Shown: one piece after another, positions 27,603-37,700 of the stretch
Position numbering within the stretch: the first letter of the stretch is position 1
How the letters are laid out: each line of letters starts with the position of its first letter
Assembly: GCA_030537635.1 (NCBI GenBank)
Contig: JAUNVM010000016.1
Span: 1 to 49,223 of the forward strand
Direction of reading: 5' to 3'
DNA length: 49,223 nt
From: Flaviflexus sp.
Lineage (GTDB): Bacteria; Actinomycetota; Actinomycetes; Actinomycetales; Actinomycetaceae
The notes under the pieces: model-generated
Database searches by the model: none
The model's input: only the letters and a program-made list of their open reading frames with translations
What the model was told of the DNA's origin: nothing
Position numbers and translations under genes: made by a program

Positions 27603-28163
27603 CTAGTCTTGCAGGCGGCGCAGCTCCTCGAGCTCCTTGGTGAGCTCGGCGATGCGGCGGGAGCGATCATCCATGCGTTCCTCGCGCTCGCGGTCCATCT
27701 CTTCGAGCATGTCCCGCAGTTCGGCCCGCAGGAAGTCACGGGTGGCCACTTCGGAGAGAGCGCCGCGCAGGCCCGCGATTTCTCGGGTGAGAAATTCGGT
27801 GTCGGCAAGATTCCGCTCGGCCCGCTGCCGGTCCTGCTGGGCCGCCACCCGGTCCCGGTCATCCTGGCGGTTTTGGGCGAGCAGGATGAGCGGGGCGGAA
27901 TAGGAAGCCTGGAGGGAGAGCATGAGGGTAAGCGCCGTGAACCCGAGCTCCGCCCGGTCAAAGCGCAGGTTTTCCGGGCCGAACGTATTCCAGCCCAGCC
28001 AGGCCAGGCAGAAGGCGGTGAGGTAGATGAGGAAGCGCGGGGTGCCGGTAAAGCGTGCAATCGCCTCGGAGACCCGGCCGACCTTGTCGGAGTCGCGGGC
28101 CTGACGGAAGCGGTGAATGCGACGCTCGCGCAGCTCAAGGGGTTGATCGAAACGGTCAGCCAT
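27603..28163 (-). CDS. DUF1003 membrane protein
   Basis: This is a 186-residue protein of the DUF1003 family. Two hydrophobic helices (about 43-60 and 73-96) are joined by a short loop with the conserved FGPENL. They are followed by a long charged, helical C-terminus (100-186) with heptad-like Leu spacing, probably a cytosolic coiled coil. Its ATG has GGAG upstream and overlaps the stop of the MgtE-N/CBS gene by 8 nt, so the two are coupled. The pair is also adjacent in mycobacteria (recalled as Rv1231c-Rv1232c), which suggests a joint role, perhaps in ion handling. Function is unproven. Confidence 0.87.
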   Translation of the reverse strand: MADRFDQPLELRERRIHRFRQARDSDKVGRVSEAIARFTGTPRFLIYLTAFCLAWLGWNTFGPENLRFDRAELGFTALTLMLSLQASYSAPLILLAQNRQDDRDRVAAQQDRQRAERNLADTEFLTREIAGLRGALSEVATRDFLRAELRDMLEEMDREREERMDDRSRRIAELTKELEELRRLQD

Positions 28164-29418
28164 GGGCTCGCTCCAATTCAAAGTCGGTGTCCTCACCATC
28201 GGTTTCGCGCCAGTCGTCGGGCAGCAGGTGATCGAGAACGTCATCAATGGACACCGCTCCAAGCAGCAGGCGGGATTCGTCGACGACAGGCAGGGCGGTG
28301 AGATTGTAGGTGGCCAGCTCGCGGGCCACGGTGCCGATACTGGCGGTGGGGTCGACCGGATCGATATCGGTGTCGATGATACGGCCGAGCGGGGTGGAGG
28401 GAGGCTCGCGCAGCGCCCGCTGCAGGTGGACAACCCCGATGAACCGGCCGGTGGGCGTTTCCATGGGCGGGCGGGTGACGAAGACGATGCTGGCGAGGGC
28501 CGGGGTGACGTCGGCCTTCCGGGCCTGGGCGAGCATCGTGGCCACGGTTGCCTCGGGCGGCAGAATGATGGGCTCGGTGGTCATCATGCCGCCCGCCGTG
28601 CGGTCATCGTAGGCGAGAAGGCGGCGCACGTCCTCCGCGTCCTCGGGGGTCATGCGCTCGAGGAGCATGGCAGCCTGGGAGGCGGGTAGCTCGGAGACGA
28701 GGTCGGCGGCATCGTCCGGCTGCATGACGTCGAGAACGTCCGCCGCTCGGTCTACACCGAGAGAGGAGACGATGGAGATGCGATCCTCGTCGCCGAGCTC
28801 CTCGAGCACATCGGCCAGCCGCTCATCGGTCATGCCCTTGGCGACGGCGCGTCTGCGCTCATGGGGGAGATCGCGCAGCACGTCGGCCACGTCGGCCGCC
28901 TTGAGGGCGGTGATGCGGGAGAGGAGCTGGGTGGCTGCCTGACCCTCTTTGCCGGTGGCTAGACCCTGAATATCGGAGACGGGGACGATGAGAGAATCGC
29001 CGCCGTGCGGTCCGGATTTGGCGGTACGCACATAGATGTCACACAGCCGCCATTCCCCCCGCCTAAACTGCTCGATGGCCACGTCGATGACGGTGGCCTT
29101 GCCACTTTCATTCTTGAGACTGACTGAACGGTCGAGCAGCTCTCCCATGACCATCGTCTCGGTGGCTCGTTGGGAGAATCGGCGCATGTTGACCAGGCCG
29201 GTGGTGATGACTTGCCCGTTGGCGATGGAGGTCACGCGCGACAGCGGCAGAAAGACACGCTTCTTTCCGGTGACCTCGATGACGAGGCCGACGGCGAGCG
29301 GCGGCCCTTTGAGTCGGAAAAGCACGACGCAGTCGTGTACCTTTCCCACCTTGTCACCGATGGGATCAAAAACGGTGGTGCCGGCTAGCCGGCCCACGAA
29401 AACTCGGGTGGGCGCCAT
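28156..29418 (-). CDS. MgtE N-terminal/CBS domain protein without transporter domain
   Basis: This is a soluble protein of 420 residues. An N-terminal part (about 1-80, PRC-barrel-like) is followed by MgtE intracellular N-domain repeats (about 165-275, LPHERRRAVAKGM, DDAADLVSELP) and two CBS motifs (about 290-405, MTTEPIILPPEATV and LTALPVVDESRLLLGAV). The Mg2+ channel membrane domain of real MgtE is absent, so it may be a cytosolic Mg2+ or nucleotide sensor acting on a partner. The translationally coupled DUF1003 membrane protein is the obvious candidate. ATG 29418 follows GAGGAG. I know homologues only as hypothetical. Confidence 0.86.
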   Translation of the reverse strand: MAPTRVFVGRLAGTTVFDPIGDKVGKVHDCVVLFRLKGPPLAVGLVIEVTGKKRVFLPLSRVTSIANGQVITTGLVNMRRFSQRATETMVMGELLDRSVSLKNESGKATVIDVAIEQFRRGEWRLCDIYVRTAKSGPHGGDSLIVPVSDIQGLATGKEGQAATQLLSRITALKAADVADVLRDLPHERRRAVAKGMTDERLADVLEELGDEDRISIVSSLGVDRAADVLDVMQPDDAADLVSELPASQAAMLLERMTPEDAEDVRRLLAYDDRTAGGMMTTEPIILPPEATVATMLAQARKADVTPALASIVFVTRPPMETPTGRFIGVVHLQRALREPPSTPLGRIIDTDIDPVDPTASIGTVARELATYNLTALPVVDESRLLLGAVSIDDVLDHLLPDDWRETDGEDTDFELERAHG

Positions 29419-29451
29419 GTGTTCTCCTCACGTTCGCTACCGCCAACGATA

Positions 29452-29489
29452 CTGGGGGGATCGGGTGTTTCCCCACCCAATCCCCCCAG
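29452..29489 (-). terminator. Hairpin between pepP and the MgtE-N/CBS gene
   Basis: CTGGGGGGAT pairs with ATCCCCCCAG and, after one mismatch, GGGTG pairs with CACCC. It starts 22 nt after the pepP stop on the minus strand. No T-run follows. Confidence 0.65.
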
Positions 29490-29511
29490 GAGTTGACGTC
29501 CCGTCGGTAGC

Positions 29512-31020
29512 TCAGCTTTCGTCGGCCCGCTCGGGAAGAATCCTCGCCATCCATGCCTCAACATCCTCGACGGTGCGTGGGATGTCCTCGGAGAGGCGGA
29601 CCGCCCCATCCTCGGTGACCAGCACATCGTCTTCGATGCGGACGCCGATTCCGCGCAGCCAGGCGGGAATCTTCAGATCGTCGCTGCGGAAGTACAGGCC
29701 GGGCTCGATGGTGAAGACCATGCCGGGCTTGAGTTCAGCATCCAGGTACATTTCCCTGCGGGCCTGGGCACAGTCGTGCACGTCAAGCCCGAGGTGGTGG
29801 GAGGTGCCGTGCGGCATCCACCGGCGATGGTACTGACCGGACTCGAGGGATTCAGCGGCCGTGCCGGGCAGGCAGCCCCACTCTTCAAGATAGTTGGCAA
29901 TGACCTCCATGGCCGCGTTGTGCAGGTCCCGGAACTTCACGCCCTTCTCCCGAGCCTTCGCCAGGGAGGCCTCCGCGGCATCCAGGACCGCCTGGTAGAC
30001 GGTCTTCTGGGCGGGAGTGAAGGTGCCGGAGACGGGCAGGGTGCGGGTGATGTCGGCCGTGTAGAGGGAATCGACCTCGGCGCCGGCATCAACGAGAACG
30101 AGCTCACCGGCCTTGACCTCGCCGTTGTTGACGATCCAGTGCAGGGTATTGGCGTGATTGCCGGCTGCGGCAATGGTCTCGTAACCGAGACCGTTGCCCT
30201 CCTCGCGAGCCTTCGCGGCAAACGCTCCCTCGATCACTCGCTCGCCGCGCCAGTGTCCGGTTGCTCGTGGGAGCGCGGCAATGATCTCGTCGAAGCCCGA
30301 GAAGGTGACGTCAACGGCCTTTTGAATCTCGGCCACCTCAAAGTCATCCTTGATAAGCCGCAGCTCCGAGGCCGCCTCCACCAGCTTGGCATCGAGCTGC
30401 CCGGCTTCGAGTTCGGCCCGCTGGCGCAATTCGCTCACCTGATTCTCCACCTGAGAATCGGAATCGGTGACGACGGCAATCTGGACCTGACCGGGTCCCA
30501 GATCCTTCTCGAGAGCATCGGGCAGCTGGTCGATGTGGGCGCACGTGATTCCGGTGAGCGTCTCCATTTCGACCAGCGAGGGACGGGCGCCCACCCAGAA
30601 CTCGCCGTAGCGTGAATCGGCCCAGAACTCCTCGGAGCTGCGCGAGGCGCGCGGATGGAAGTAGAGAACCGCCTCGTGAGTTTCCTCTTCATCCCCTGTG
30701 GGATGAAGAACGAGCACGGCATTCGGTTCCTTCTCCCCGCCGAGCCCGGTGAGGTGAGCAAAGGCGGAATGTGCGCGGAACCGATAGTCGGTGTCATTCG
30801 AGCGTACCTTGAGCGAGCCGGCCGGAATGACGAGGCGGGTGCCGGCAAACTCCTTACCCAGGGCGGCGCGGCGCGCGGCCGTGTAGTCGGCGGCGGCAAG
30901 ACGGTCCGGGCCTGCCGGCCGCTCACCCCAGTCCTCGCCAATAAACTTGCGGAACTCGGGGCTGTTGGGACGCTGGGATCGATTAGAACTGCGATCTTCA
31001 CTGCTGACTTCACTACTCAT
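29512..31020 (-). CDS. pepP: Xaa-Pro aminopeptidase (aminopeptidase P)
   Basis: This M24 metallopeptidase removes the N-terminal residue from peptides with proline in second place. It has 502 residues. An N-terminal creatinase-like domain (about 50-230) precedes the pita-bread domain. All five metal ligands are visible: Asp311 (VDAGAE), Asp323 (TADITRT), His409 (HHLGLDVHD), Glu439 (IEPGLYF) and Glu463 (VRIEDD). ATG 31020 gives the family-like N-terminus and has CACAAT 7 nt upstream. The frame stays open another 663 nt but that part is the shadow of the PHP gene. Likely monocistronic and divergent from the PHP gene. Confidence 0.94.
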   Translation of the reverse strand: MSSEVSSEDRSSNRSQRPNSPEFRKFIGEDWGERPAGPDRLAAADYTAARRAALGKEFAGTRLVIPAGSLKVRSNDTDYRFRAHSAFAHLTGLGGEKEPNAVLVLHPTGDEEETHEAVLYFHPRASRSSEEFWADSRYGEFWVGARPSLVEMETLTGITCAHIDQLPDALEKDLGPGQVQIAVVTDSDSQVENQVSELRQRAELEAGQLDAKLVEAASELRLIKDDFEVAEIQKAVDVTFSGFDEIIAALPRATGHWRGERVIEGAFAAKAREEGNGLGYETIAAAGNHANTLHWIVNNGEVKAGELVLVDAGAEVDSLYTADITRTLPVSGTFTPAQKTVYQAVLDAAEASLAKAREKGVKFRDLHNAAMEVIANYLEEWGCLPGTAAESLESGQYHRRWMPHGTSHHLGLDVHDCAQARREMYLDAELKPGMVFTIEPGLYFRSDDLKIPAWLRGIGVRIEDDVLVTEDGAVRLSEDIPRTVEDVEAWMARILPERADES

Positions 31021-31101
31021 GGCTTCAATTGTGGCACTGTGAGCCGCGCAAGGCGAAGCGAACCATGGGAATTTCGCCGGTTGCACCGTAAGCTTGAGAA
31101 C
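31021..31101. promoter_or_regulatory. Divergent leaderless promoters of pepP and the PHP gene
   Basis: TAAGCT at 31089-31094 lies 7 nt before the plus-strand ATG 31102. On the minus strand CACAAT lies 7 nt before the pepP ATG (weaker). Neither gene has a Shine-Dalgarno. Confidence 0.4.
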
Positions 31102-31929
31102 ATGATTGATCTGCACGCCCACACCCGCCGCTCCGATGGCACCGATACGCCGCGCGAGCTCATGGAGCGGGCGCGCGATGCCGGTCTCACCGTTCTCGGG
31201 CTGACCGATCACGACACGTGCGCGGGCTGGGAAGAGGCGGCCGAAGCGGTCCGCGATACTGGTGTGGCCCTCGTGCGCGGAATGGAGCTGACCTGTCGGC
31301 ACGCCGGCCGCACCGTGCACCTTCTCGGTTATCTCTTCAATCCGGACCACCCGGCGATAGGGGCGCACATGGATCGGCTCATTGCCGCCCGCCACCTGCG
31401 CATCGTCAATATGGCCGAGGCGCTTATCGCTGACGGCCTCATCGCCCCGACCGATCTCGATCTCGACTCGCCGGCCCTCGGCCGCCCGCACATTGCCGAC
31501 GCCCTCGTCCGGGCCGGCCAGGTCGCAGATCGTCCGGAGGCCTTCGCCACCTATATTCACCCCACCTCCCGCTATCATCGCCCCCTGCCGGCCCCCTCGC
31601 TCGCCGAGACAATCACCACCATTCACGATGCCGGCGGAGCTGCCGTCTGGGCTCATCCGAGGGCCAAACGCCATGGACAGCACTCATTTGATGCCATTCG
31701 TGAAGGTTTGAGCTTTGGTCTTGACGGGCTAGAAATCGACCATCGCGACAATTCTTCTGCCGATCGGGAGAAGCTGGAAACTTTGGCGCAAGCGTACGGA
31801 GTTCTGAAAACCGGCGCCAGCGACTACCATGGCTCCGGCAAGCCCAATGAGCTCGGCGAGAACTGCACGAGCGAGGAGGTGCTGGGCGCACTGACGGAAA
31901 GAACGGAACTGGAGGTTATCTACCCGTGA
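31102..31929 (+). CDS. PHP-domain phosphoesterase
   Basis: This is a 275-residue stand-alone PHP domain protein, a multinuclear metal phosphoesterase fold. Expected motifs are in order: DLHAHTRRSDG (3-13), LTDHDT (about 38-43), GMELT (about 60), WAHPRAK (about 192) and TGASDYHG near the C-terminus. Relatives include the 3',5'-nucleotide and RNA/oligonucleotide phosphatase group (YciV/RnaAM-like) and actinobacterial hypothetical proteins, so a nucleotide or RNA substrate is likely but not shown. The start is placed at ATG 31102, 7 nt after TAAGCT. Upstream frame extension runs through pepP and is rejected. It overlaps marC by 4 nt (GTGA). Confidence 0.86.
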   Translation: MIDLHAHTRRSDGTDTPRELMERARDAGLTVLGLTDHDTCAGWEEAAEAVRDTGVALVRGMELTCRHAGRTVHLLGYLFNPDHPAIGAHMDRLIAARHLRIVNMAEALIADGLIAPTDLDLDSPALGRPHIADALVRAGQVADRPEAFATYIHPTSRYHRPLPAPSLAETITTIHDAGGAAVWAHPRAKRHGQHSFDAIREGLSFGLDGLEIDHRDNSSADREKLETLAQAYGVLKTGASDYHGSGKPNELGENCTSEEVLGALTERTELEVIYP

Positions 31930-32546
31930 GCAATGTTGTCGACCTGACGCTCTTTGCCTCGACGTTCTTCACCATTTTCGTCATCATGGATCCTCCGGGA
32001 AACTTGCCGATCTTCCTCGCGCTCACGTCAAAGCTCACCCCGCAGGAGCGCGCCCGTGCCGCCTGGCAGGCCACCGCTGTCTCTTTCGGCGTCCTCTCCG
32101 CATTCGGAGCCTTCGGCTCCTACATTCTGGGCTTCCTTCATATCTCCGTTGAAGCCATGCAGCTCTCCGGCGGCCTGCTGCTCCTCCTGGTGGCCATGCA
32201 GCTGCTCACCGGCGAGGAGGAAGATCCGGGTGATGCCTCGGGAACAACGAACGTTGCCCTCGTCCCGCTCGGCATGCCGCTGCTGGCCGGCCCCGGCACC
32301 ATTGTGGCGGTCATGCTCTCCGTCGAGCAGGCCTCGGGGGAGATGAGCAAGCTTATCGCCGTCATCGCGGCCTTCGTCGCGGTGCATATCGTTGAGTGGA
32401 CCACGCTGCGCTTCAGCGTGATCTTCCACCGCATCCTCGGCGAGGGTGGCGTCATCATGCTCACCAAGCTCTCCGGCATGCTTCTCGCCGCCATCGCCAC
32501 CCAGCTCATGGTCAACGCGGTGCTCGCCATCGTCGCCTCCATGTAA
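31926..32546 (+). CDS. MarC-family integral membrane protein
   Basis: This is a 206-residue membrane protein of the MarC/UPF0056 family, with six hydrophobic helices. The N-terminal FFTIFVIMDPPGNLPIFLAL and the mid-protein PLGMPLLAGPGTI block are diagnostic. The physiological role of the family is unresolved; early links to multiple antibiotic resistance were not confirmed for E. coli MarC as far as I know. GTG 31926 overlaps the PHP stop, so both are translated together. The operon ends at the hairpin at 32554. Confidence 0.88.
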   Translation: MSNVVDLTLFASTFFTIFVIMDPPGNLPIFLALTSKLTPQERARAAWQATAVSFGVLSAFGAFGSYILGFLHISVEAMQLSGGLLLLLVAMQLLTGEEEDPGDASGTTNVALVPLGMPLLAGPGTIVAVMLSVEQASGEMSKLIAVIAAFVAVHIVEWTTLRFSVIFHRILGEGGVIMLTKLSGMLLAAIATQLMVNAVLAIVASM

Positions 32547-32553
32547 CGCCTCC

Positions 32554-32594
32554 CGCCACCTCGCTGGCACCTCGCAGATGACAGCGAGGTGGCG
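32554..32594 (+). terminator. Terminator after marC
   Basis: CGCCACCTCGCTG (32554-32566) pairs perfectly with CAGCGAGGTGGCG (32582-32594), 7 nt after the stop. No T-run follows. Confidence 0.7.
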
Positions 32595-32649
32595 CGGCAC
32601 AACATCCGCACGGTGGCCACGTGACGGCGCCAGGAAGGCCGGGCAAGCA

Positions 32650-32680
32650 TCAAGGGGAGGGATGATATCCCTCCCCTTGA
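32650..32680 (-). terminator. Terminator after the DEAD-box helicase gene
   Basis: TCAAGGGGAGGGAT and its exact complement flank a 3-nt loop, giving a 14-bp perfect stem 32 nt after the minus-strand stop codon. Confidence 0.75.
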
Positions 32681-32712
32681 CGGTTCCTGTCTAGTGTCGC
32701 TAGGCGGTGGTC

Positions 32713-34257
32713 CTAATCGCGACGCTGCGGGCGGCCATTCTTCGTGCGCCGCCGATTGCGCTTGCGGGGCTTGCGGGCCTTGCGGCTGCCGCCGCGCCCA
32801 CTCTCTCGCCCTCCATCGCGCCCACCGTCGCGGCCGCGGCGTCCTCGGCCGCCACGCGAGCCGCCCGAGGAGCGAACACCGGTCTCGCCGATGTCCTCGA
32901 TCTCTTCGGCGTACAGCCCCTCCCGGGTTCGCTTGTGGCGGGGGAGACGACCGTCAACATCGGTGGGGATGGACAGGTCGGAATAGAGGTGATCGGAGGT
33001 GTGGTAGGTTTCCACCGGCTCGGGCGAGTCCAGGTGCAGCGCATTGTTGATGAGCGACCAGCGCGGCATATCCTCCCAGTCCACGAAGGTAACCGCGGTG
33101 CCCTTATGTCCGGCTCGGCCGGTGCGGCCAATGCGGTGAATGTAGGTCTTCTCATCGTCCGGGCATTGATAGTTAATGACGTGCGTGACGTTGTCGACGT
33201 CAATGCCGCGTGCGGCCACGTCGGTGGCGACGAGGATGTCAATCTTGCCCTGACGGAAGGCGCGCAAGGCTCGCTCGCGAGCCCCCTGCCCCAAGTCTCC
33301 GTGCAGGGAGCCGGTGGCAAATCCGCGATCCTCAAGATCCTGGGCGATGCGGGCGGCCTGCCGCTTCGTGCGGGTGAAGACGATGGAGAGCTCGCGGCCC
33401 TCGGCCTGCATGATCCGAGCCAGCACCTCGATCTTGTTCATCTCATGGGTGCGGTAAACAACCTGGGTGGTTGCCTTGACGGTCTGATTGTCGTCGGTCG
33501 GATCCTGGGCCCGAATGTGGGTCGGGCGGGACATGTATCGGCGGGCCATGGCCACGATCGGCCCCGGCATCGTCGCCGAAAACAGCATGGTGTGGCGGGA
33601 GGCGGGAGCCTCGGAAATGATCTTCTCGATGTCCTCGAGGAAGCCCAGATCGAGCATCTCGTCGGCCTCATCAAGGACGAGGGTGCGAATCTGGGAGAGG
33701 TCGAGAACCTTCTGCCGCATAAGATCGAGCAGCCGACCCGGCGTGCCCACCACGATCTCCGCGCCCTTTTCCAGGCCCTTGATCTGGGGTTCGTAGGAGC
33801 GTCCGCCATAGGCCTCGACAAAGCGAATGGGGCGCTTGGCGCCGGCCTCGCGCAAATCCTGGGCGACCTGGACGGCGAGCTCTCGAGTGGGGGTGATGGC
33901 GAGGGCCTGCGGGGCCCCCGGCTTCGCCAGCTCCTCAAAGCCCTCCTCGCCGGGGGCGATGACGGACTGAAGCATCGGAATGCCAAAGCCGAGGGTCTTG
34001 CCCGTACCGGTCTTCGCCTGACCAATGATATCGGCCCGCTTGAGCGCGATCGGCAGGGTGAGGGCCTGAATGGGGAAGGGGTGGATGATGCCGCGCTCGG
34101 CGAGGGCCTCGACAATCGGTTCGGTCACCCCGAAATCGGCAAAGGTCTTCTCCTCCAGGTCGAGGTCGGCCACATCGGTTTCGATATCGGCTGCGACCTG
34201 CTCGTCGGGGGATACCTCGGCGGCATCGGTATTAATTTTTCCGGAAGGTGTGGTCAT
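32713..34257 (-). CDS. DEAD-box ATP-dependent RNA helicase
   Basis: This is a 514-residue DEAD-box helicase with a complete motif set: Q-motif (FPIQ), motif I AKTGTGKT (81-88), Ia PTRELA, Ib TPGRLL, II DEAD (about 193), III SAT (about 226), IV-V VATDVAARGID and VI HRIGRTGR (about 376). An acidic N-terminal stretch of about 35 residues precedes the core. The last 70 residues are Arg/Gly/Lys-rich with RGG-like repeats, a typical RNA-binding tail. It resembles the RhlE/CsdA-like helicases of actinobacteria (M. tuberculosis Rv3211 lies near DUF3107 and adnAB as I recall). ATG 34257 follows AAAGAG. Confidence 0.94.
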   Translation of the reverse strand: MTTPSGKINTDAAEVSPDEQVAADIETDVADLDLEEKTFADFGVTEPIVEALAERGIIHPFPIQALTLPIALKRADIIGQAKTGTGKTLGFGIPMLQSVIAPGEEGFEELAKPGAPQALAITPTRELAVQVAQDLREAGAKRPIRFVEAYGGRSYEPQIKGLEKGAEIVVGTPGRLLDLMRQKVLDLSQIRTLVLDEADEMLDLGFLEDIEKIISEAPASRHTMLFSATMPGPIVAMARRYMSRPTHIRAQDPTDDNQTVKATTQVVYRTHEMNKIEVLARIMQAEGRELSIVFTRTKRQAARIAQDLEDRGFATGSLHGDLGQGARERALRAFRQGKIDILVATDVAARGIDVDNVTHVINYQCPDDEKTYIHRIGRTGRAGHKGTAVTFVDWEDMPRWSLINNALHLDSPEPVETYHTSDHLYSDLSIPTDVDGRLPRHKRTREGLYAEEIEDIGETGVRSSGGSRGGRGRRGRDGGRDGGRESGRGGSRKARKPRKRNRRRTKNGRPQRRD

Positions 34258-34401
34258 GCGTCTCTTTCTTCGATCCCGGACGGGCGGGTGCACGGTGCAC
34301 CAGGCAGCCGATCGCGGGAAAAGCTTGACAAGCAGTGAGAGTATCTAACGCGGACGACCGGTCAGCCTCTCCCATCCTAGACCACGAGATGGATATGTAG
34401 G

Positions 34402-34626
34402 TTAGCCGATTCCAAAGCCCACCTTGGCGGGCTTTTCCTCATCCAGAATCGCATAGGCGAGGCAGGCGCCCGGAACCACGATGGTGCGTTCCTTCTTGTC
34501 CTTGAGTCGGAAAATGCCACCCTCGGCGGCACGCTCGACCATGTCGGCGAGCTCATCCGGTGTCATGTCCTCAATTTCCGCGGTGATTTCGCGGGGCTGA
34601 TGCTTGATGCCAATGGTGATATTCAT
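34402..34626 (-). CDS. DUF3107 small protein
   Basis: This is a 74-residue protein of the actinobacterial DUF3107 family (M. tuberculosis TB9.4/Rv3208A, recalled). It starts MNITIGIK and ends with YAILDEEKPAKVGFGIG. It is soluble and mixed alpha/beta. Function is unknown to me. The longer open frame up to 34719 is rejected because ATG 34626 gives the family N-terminus and has TACTAT 6 nt upstream (leaderless). It lies between the helicase gene and adnA, an order conserved in the phylum. Confidence 0.85.
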   Translation of the reverse strand: MNITIGIKHQPREITAEIEDMTPDELADMVERAAEGGIFRLKDKKERTIVVPGACLAYAILDEEKPAKVGFGIG

Positions 34627-34632
34627 ACGCCC

Positions 34633-34638
34633 ATAGTA
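34633..34638 (-). promoter_or_regulatory. -10 box for a leaderless DUF3107 transcript
   Basis: On the minus strand TACTAT is followed by six bases and the ATG. Confidence 0.5.
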
Positions 34639-34739
34639 GGCCAACCGCTCAGCCGGTACCGCACCCCTCCACGCACTTCGCACCCGGCTGAAAACGCAGG
34701 GACTAGCCAACCGGACCAAAGATCTGTCCCCGCCATCGT

Positions 34740-34745
34740 TATGGT
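34740..34745 (+). promoter_or_regulatory. -10 box for a leaderless adnA transcript
   Basis: TATGGT lies 6 nt before ATG 34752. GGGGA in between could serve as a weak ribosome site instead. Confidence 0.4.
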
Positions 34746-34751
34746 GGGGAC

Positions 34752-37700
34752 ATGCAGAATCACGCCACCGCCCTTGACGACCGGACCGCCGATAAGGCGA
34801 CGCCCCGGGATGTCGGCCTCGACGAGTTCCAGGCCCGCGCGCTCGCGGATATTCTCGGCTCTCCGTTCGGGTCGGCGCATCTTATCGCCGGGGCTGGTGG
34901 CACGGGAAAGACCACCTGCCTGCTCACCCTCGCCAAGGAGCTCGCTGGCCAACGAGTCATGGTGCTGGCCGCCAATCGGCACGCGGCCGACCAGCTGCGT
35001 GGCGAACTCACCCGTCGGATCGGTACGCTGCCGAGCCAGATGGCGGTGCGCACCCCGCACGCCTGGGCATTTTCCATCGCGCAGGACTTCGCGGCCGACC
35101 GGGGCCGGCACACCCCAGAACTCATCACCGGCCCCAAACAGGACGCCATTCTCGCCGAGGTACTCGAAGAGACCGAGAACCGGATCGATTGGCCGGAGGC
35201 GATCACGCCCGAGGTGCGCCAGCTGCCGGCATTCCGCCACCAGCTGCGCGATCTGCTCACCCGGGCCGCCGAATTCGGCCTGGACCCGCAGGGCCTCATC
35301 GATCTTGGCCGGCAGGCCGATGAACCCATGTGGCTGGCTGCGGGTCACGTCTATGAGGCCTATCGCTCCTCGCTGTTGCTCGCCGATGCTCTCGAGGTGG
35401 GCGGCACCGGGGCGGACCGCCTCGACCACGCCTCGATGCTACGCACCGCGCAAAGCTATCTGGCCGAGCCGGAGAGCTGGTCAGATGCCGGGAACATGCC
35501 GCAGTGGGAGTGGGTGCTCGTCGATGACTACGAGAATGCCACCCTGGCCACCGCAGCACTCCTGGGTGAGGTGCAGCGGACCGGCACCCGCCTCGTCCTC
35601 ACCGCCGACCCTGATGGCGCGGTGGAGGGCTTTCGTGGCGGCATCGCCCACCTGCCGGCGGCGGCGCGCACCGACACCCCCGACATTGGTTTTTCGGCCC
35701 AGCTCCACACCCTGCGCCAGTGCCACCGCGCCGGCAAGCAGCTGGCGCGGGCCCGAGCCATTCTCACCTCGGAGATCTCCGCGGCGGGCCTCGTGCGCCA
35801 GCGCGAGCCCCAGCCCGGAGCGGGCGAGGATGACCTCGAAGTGCGCACCTTTTCCCACCGGGATGCCGAATTCGCCGACATCGCGCGCTTTCTTCGCCGC
35901 CGCCATATTCGCGACGGAGAGGATTACAACGACATGGCGGTGCTCACCCGATCCCGCTCGGAGCATCGGGAGATCGAGCGAGTGCTCAACCAGGCCGGCG
36001 TGATGGTGCGCCCGGCGCCGGATACGCTTCCCCTGCGCTACTCCCCGCTGGTGCGCGACCTCATGGGCGTGCTGTCGGCGGCCATCGATCGCGCCGCCGG
36101 GCAATCCTGGGCGGAGTTGGGGGAGGTCCGGCTGCGCGGGCTGCTCACCGGACCGCTGCTCGGCATGACCGGGCGGCGGCTGCGCCAGTGCGAACGGCAC
36201 CTGCGTCCCTTCGCCAGCGAGAGGGGACTGTCCCCGGTGGTTGCCGCGCTCGAGCACGAACCGGAAGCCTGGTGGGCTGAGGACATCGTGCGGCTGGGAC
36301 GCATCATTGACGAGACCGCCCGGTCCGCGGGGAGGGGAGCCGAGGAGGCCTTGAGGGTGGCCTGGACGGCTGCCGAGCAGGGTGAGCCGTGGCAGTCGCG
36401 CGCCCTGGGGGAGCCCGCCCCTCAGGCTGACGGGATCGATGAGCGCAGCGCGAACCGCCTCCTCGATGAGGCCATGCGCCTGTTCCGCTTCGCGCAGCGC
36501 ATGGTGGACCGCGATCCGGCGGCCTCTGCCGCGGACCTCCTCGAGGCACTGAGCCAGCAGGAACTCCTCGAGGACTCCATCGCCTCCCAGGGCGCCGCGT
36601 TTGGCGTTCACCTGCTCACTCCGGCCATGGCGGTGGGCCGGCAATTCAACACCGTCGTCATCGCCTCGCTCGAAGACGGCGTGTGGCCCAATACCCGGAT
36701 TCGCGATGGCATCTTCGGGGCGGGCCGTCTTTCCGACCTCCTCCTCGGCCGGGTGGTGGATGCCGGGGGATCGGCCGAGGCTACCGCCCGGGCCCGGGGG
36801 TCGGCCATTCGCTCCGTTCTCGACGATGAGCTGCGCATGCTCGTCTTTTCCCTGTCGCGGGCCACCTCCACGGTGCTGCTGACCGCCGTGGATTCCGAGG
36901 ACTCCTCTCCCTCCCGGTTTATTGATCGCCTCAGCCTCGAGGGCATCGAGGTCCACAAGGTGGATGGCACCCGCATCGCTCTCACCCTCACCGGCATCGT
37001 CGGCTCCCTGCGCGCGGTACTCACCGATCCGCAGCTTCGGGTCGATTCCGCCGACCGTCAGGGCGCGGCCGCCCTGCTGGCCGCCCTGGCCCGGGCCGGA
37101 GTGCCCGGTGCCGATCCCGATGAGTGGTTGGACATGATCGAGCCCACCGAACTACGCCCGTGGCGCACCACGATGGCGGTGAGTCCCTCGCAGATTGAGC
37201 AGATGACACAATGCCCGCTGCGCTGGTTCGCCACCTCGTCTGGCCTCACCGACGTCGAGGATCGCGACGCCATGGATCTCGGCACCCTTATCCACGCGAT
37301 CGCCGAGGATGCGGCCCGGGGCGAGGAAGATCTCGATGCCCGGTTCGAGGCGCGCATGGGTCAGTACCTCGCGAGATTCGATTCCGGTTTCGAGCGCGAC
37401 ACCCGGGCGGCGCGAGCCAAGAAGATCTACCACACCCTGAAGAGCTATCTGTTGACTGCTGCTGAGGGAGTGGCCGAACACCGGGTCGCGGCCACGTACG
37501 AGGCCGAGGCGGGCACCATCGAGATCGCCGGGCGCATTGACCGCATCGAGGACCGCGATCAAGCCCCCTACGTTATCGACTTCAAGACCGGGGCACAAGC
37601 CGCGAAGCTGAAGGAGGCGGCCCGCAATCCGCAGCTGCGTAGCTACCAGTGGGCGCTGGAGCAGGAGCGCGGTGTCCCAACGTCCGGGGCAAGCCTGATC

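Noticed and set aside
31021..31683. Upstream extension of the pepP frame
   Set aside because: It lies entirely opposite the PHP gene; the family-like N-terminus begins at 31020.
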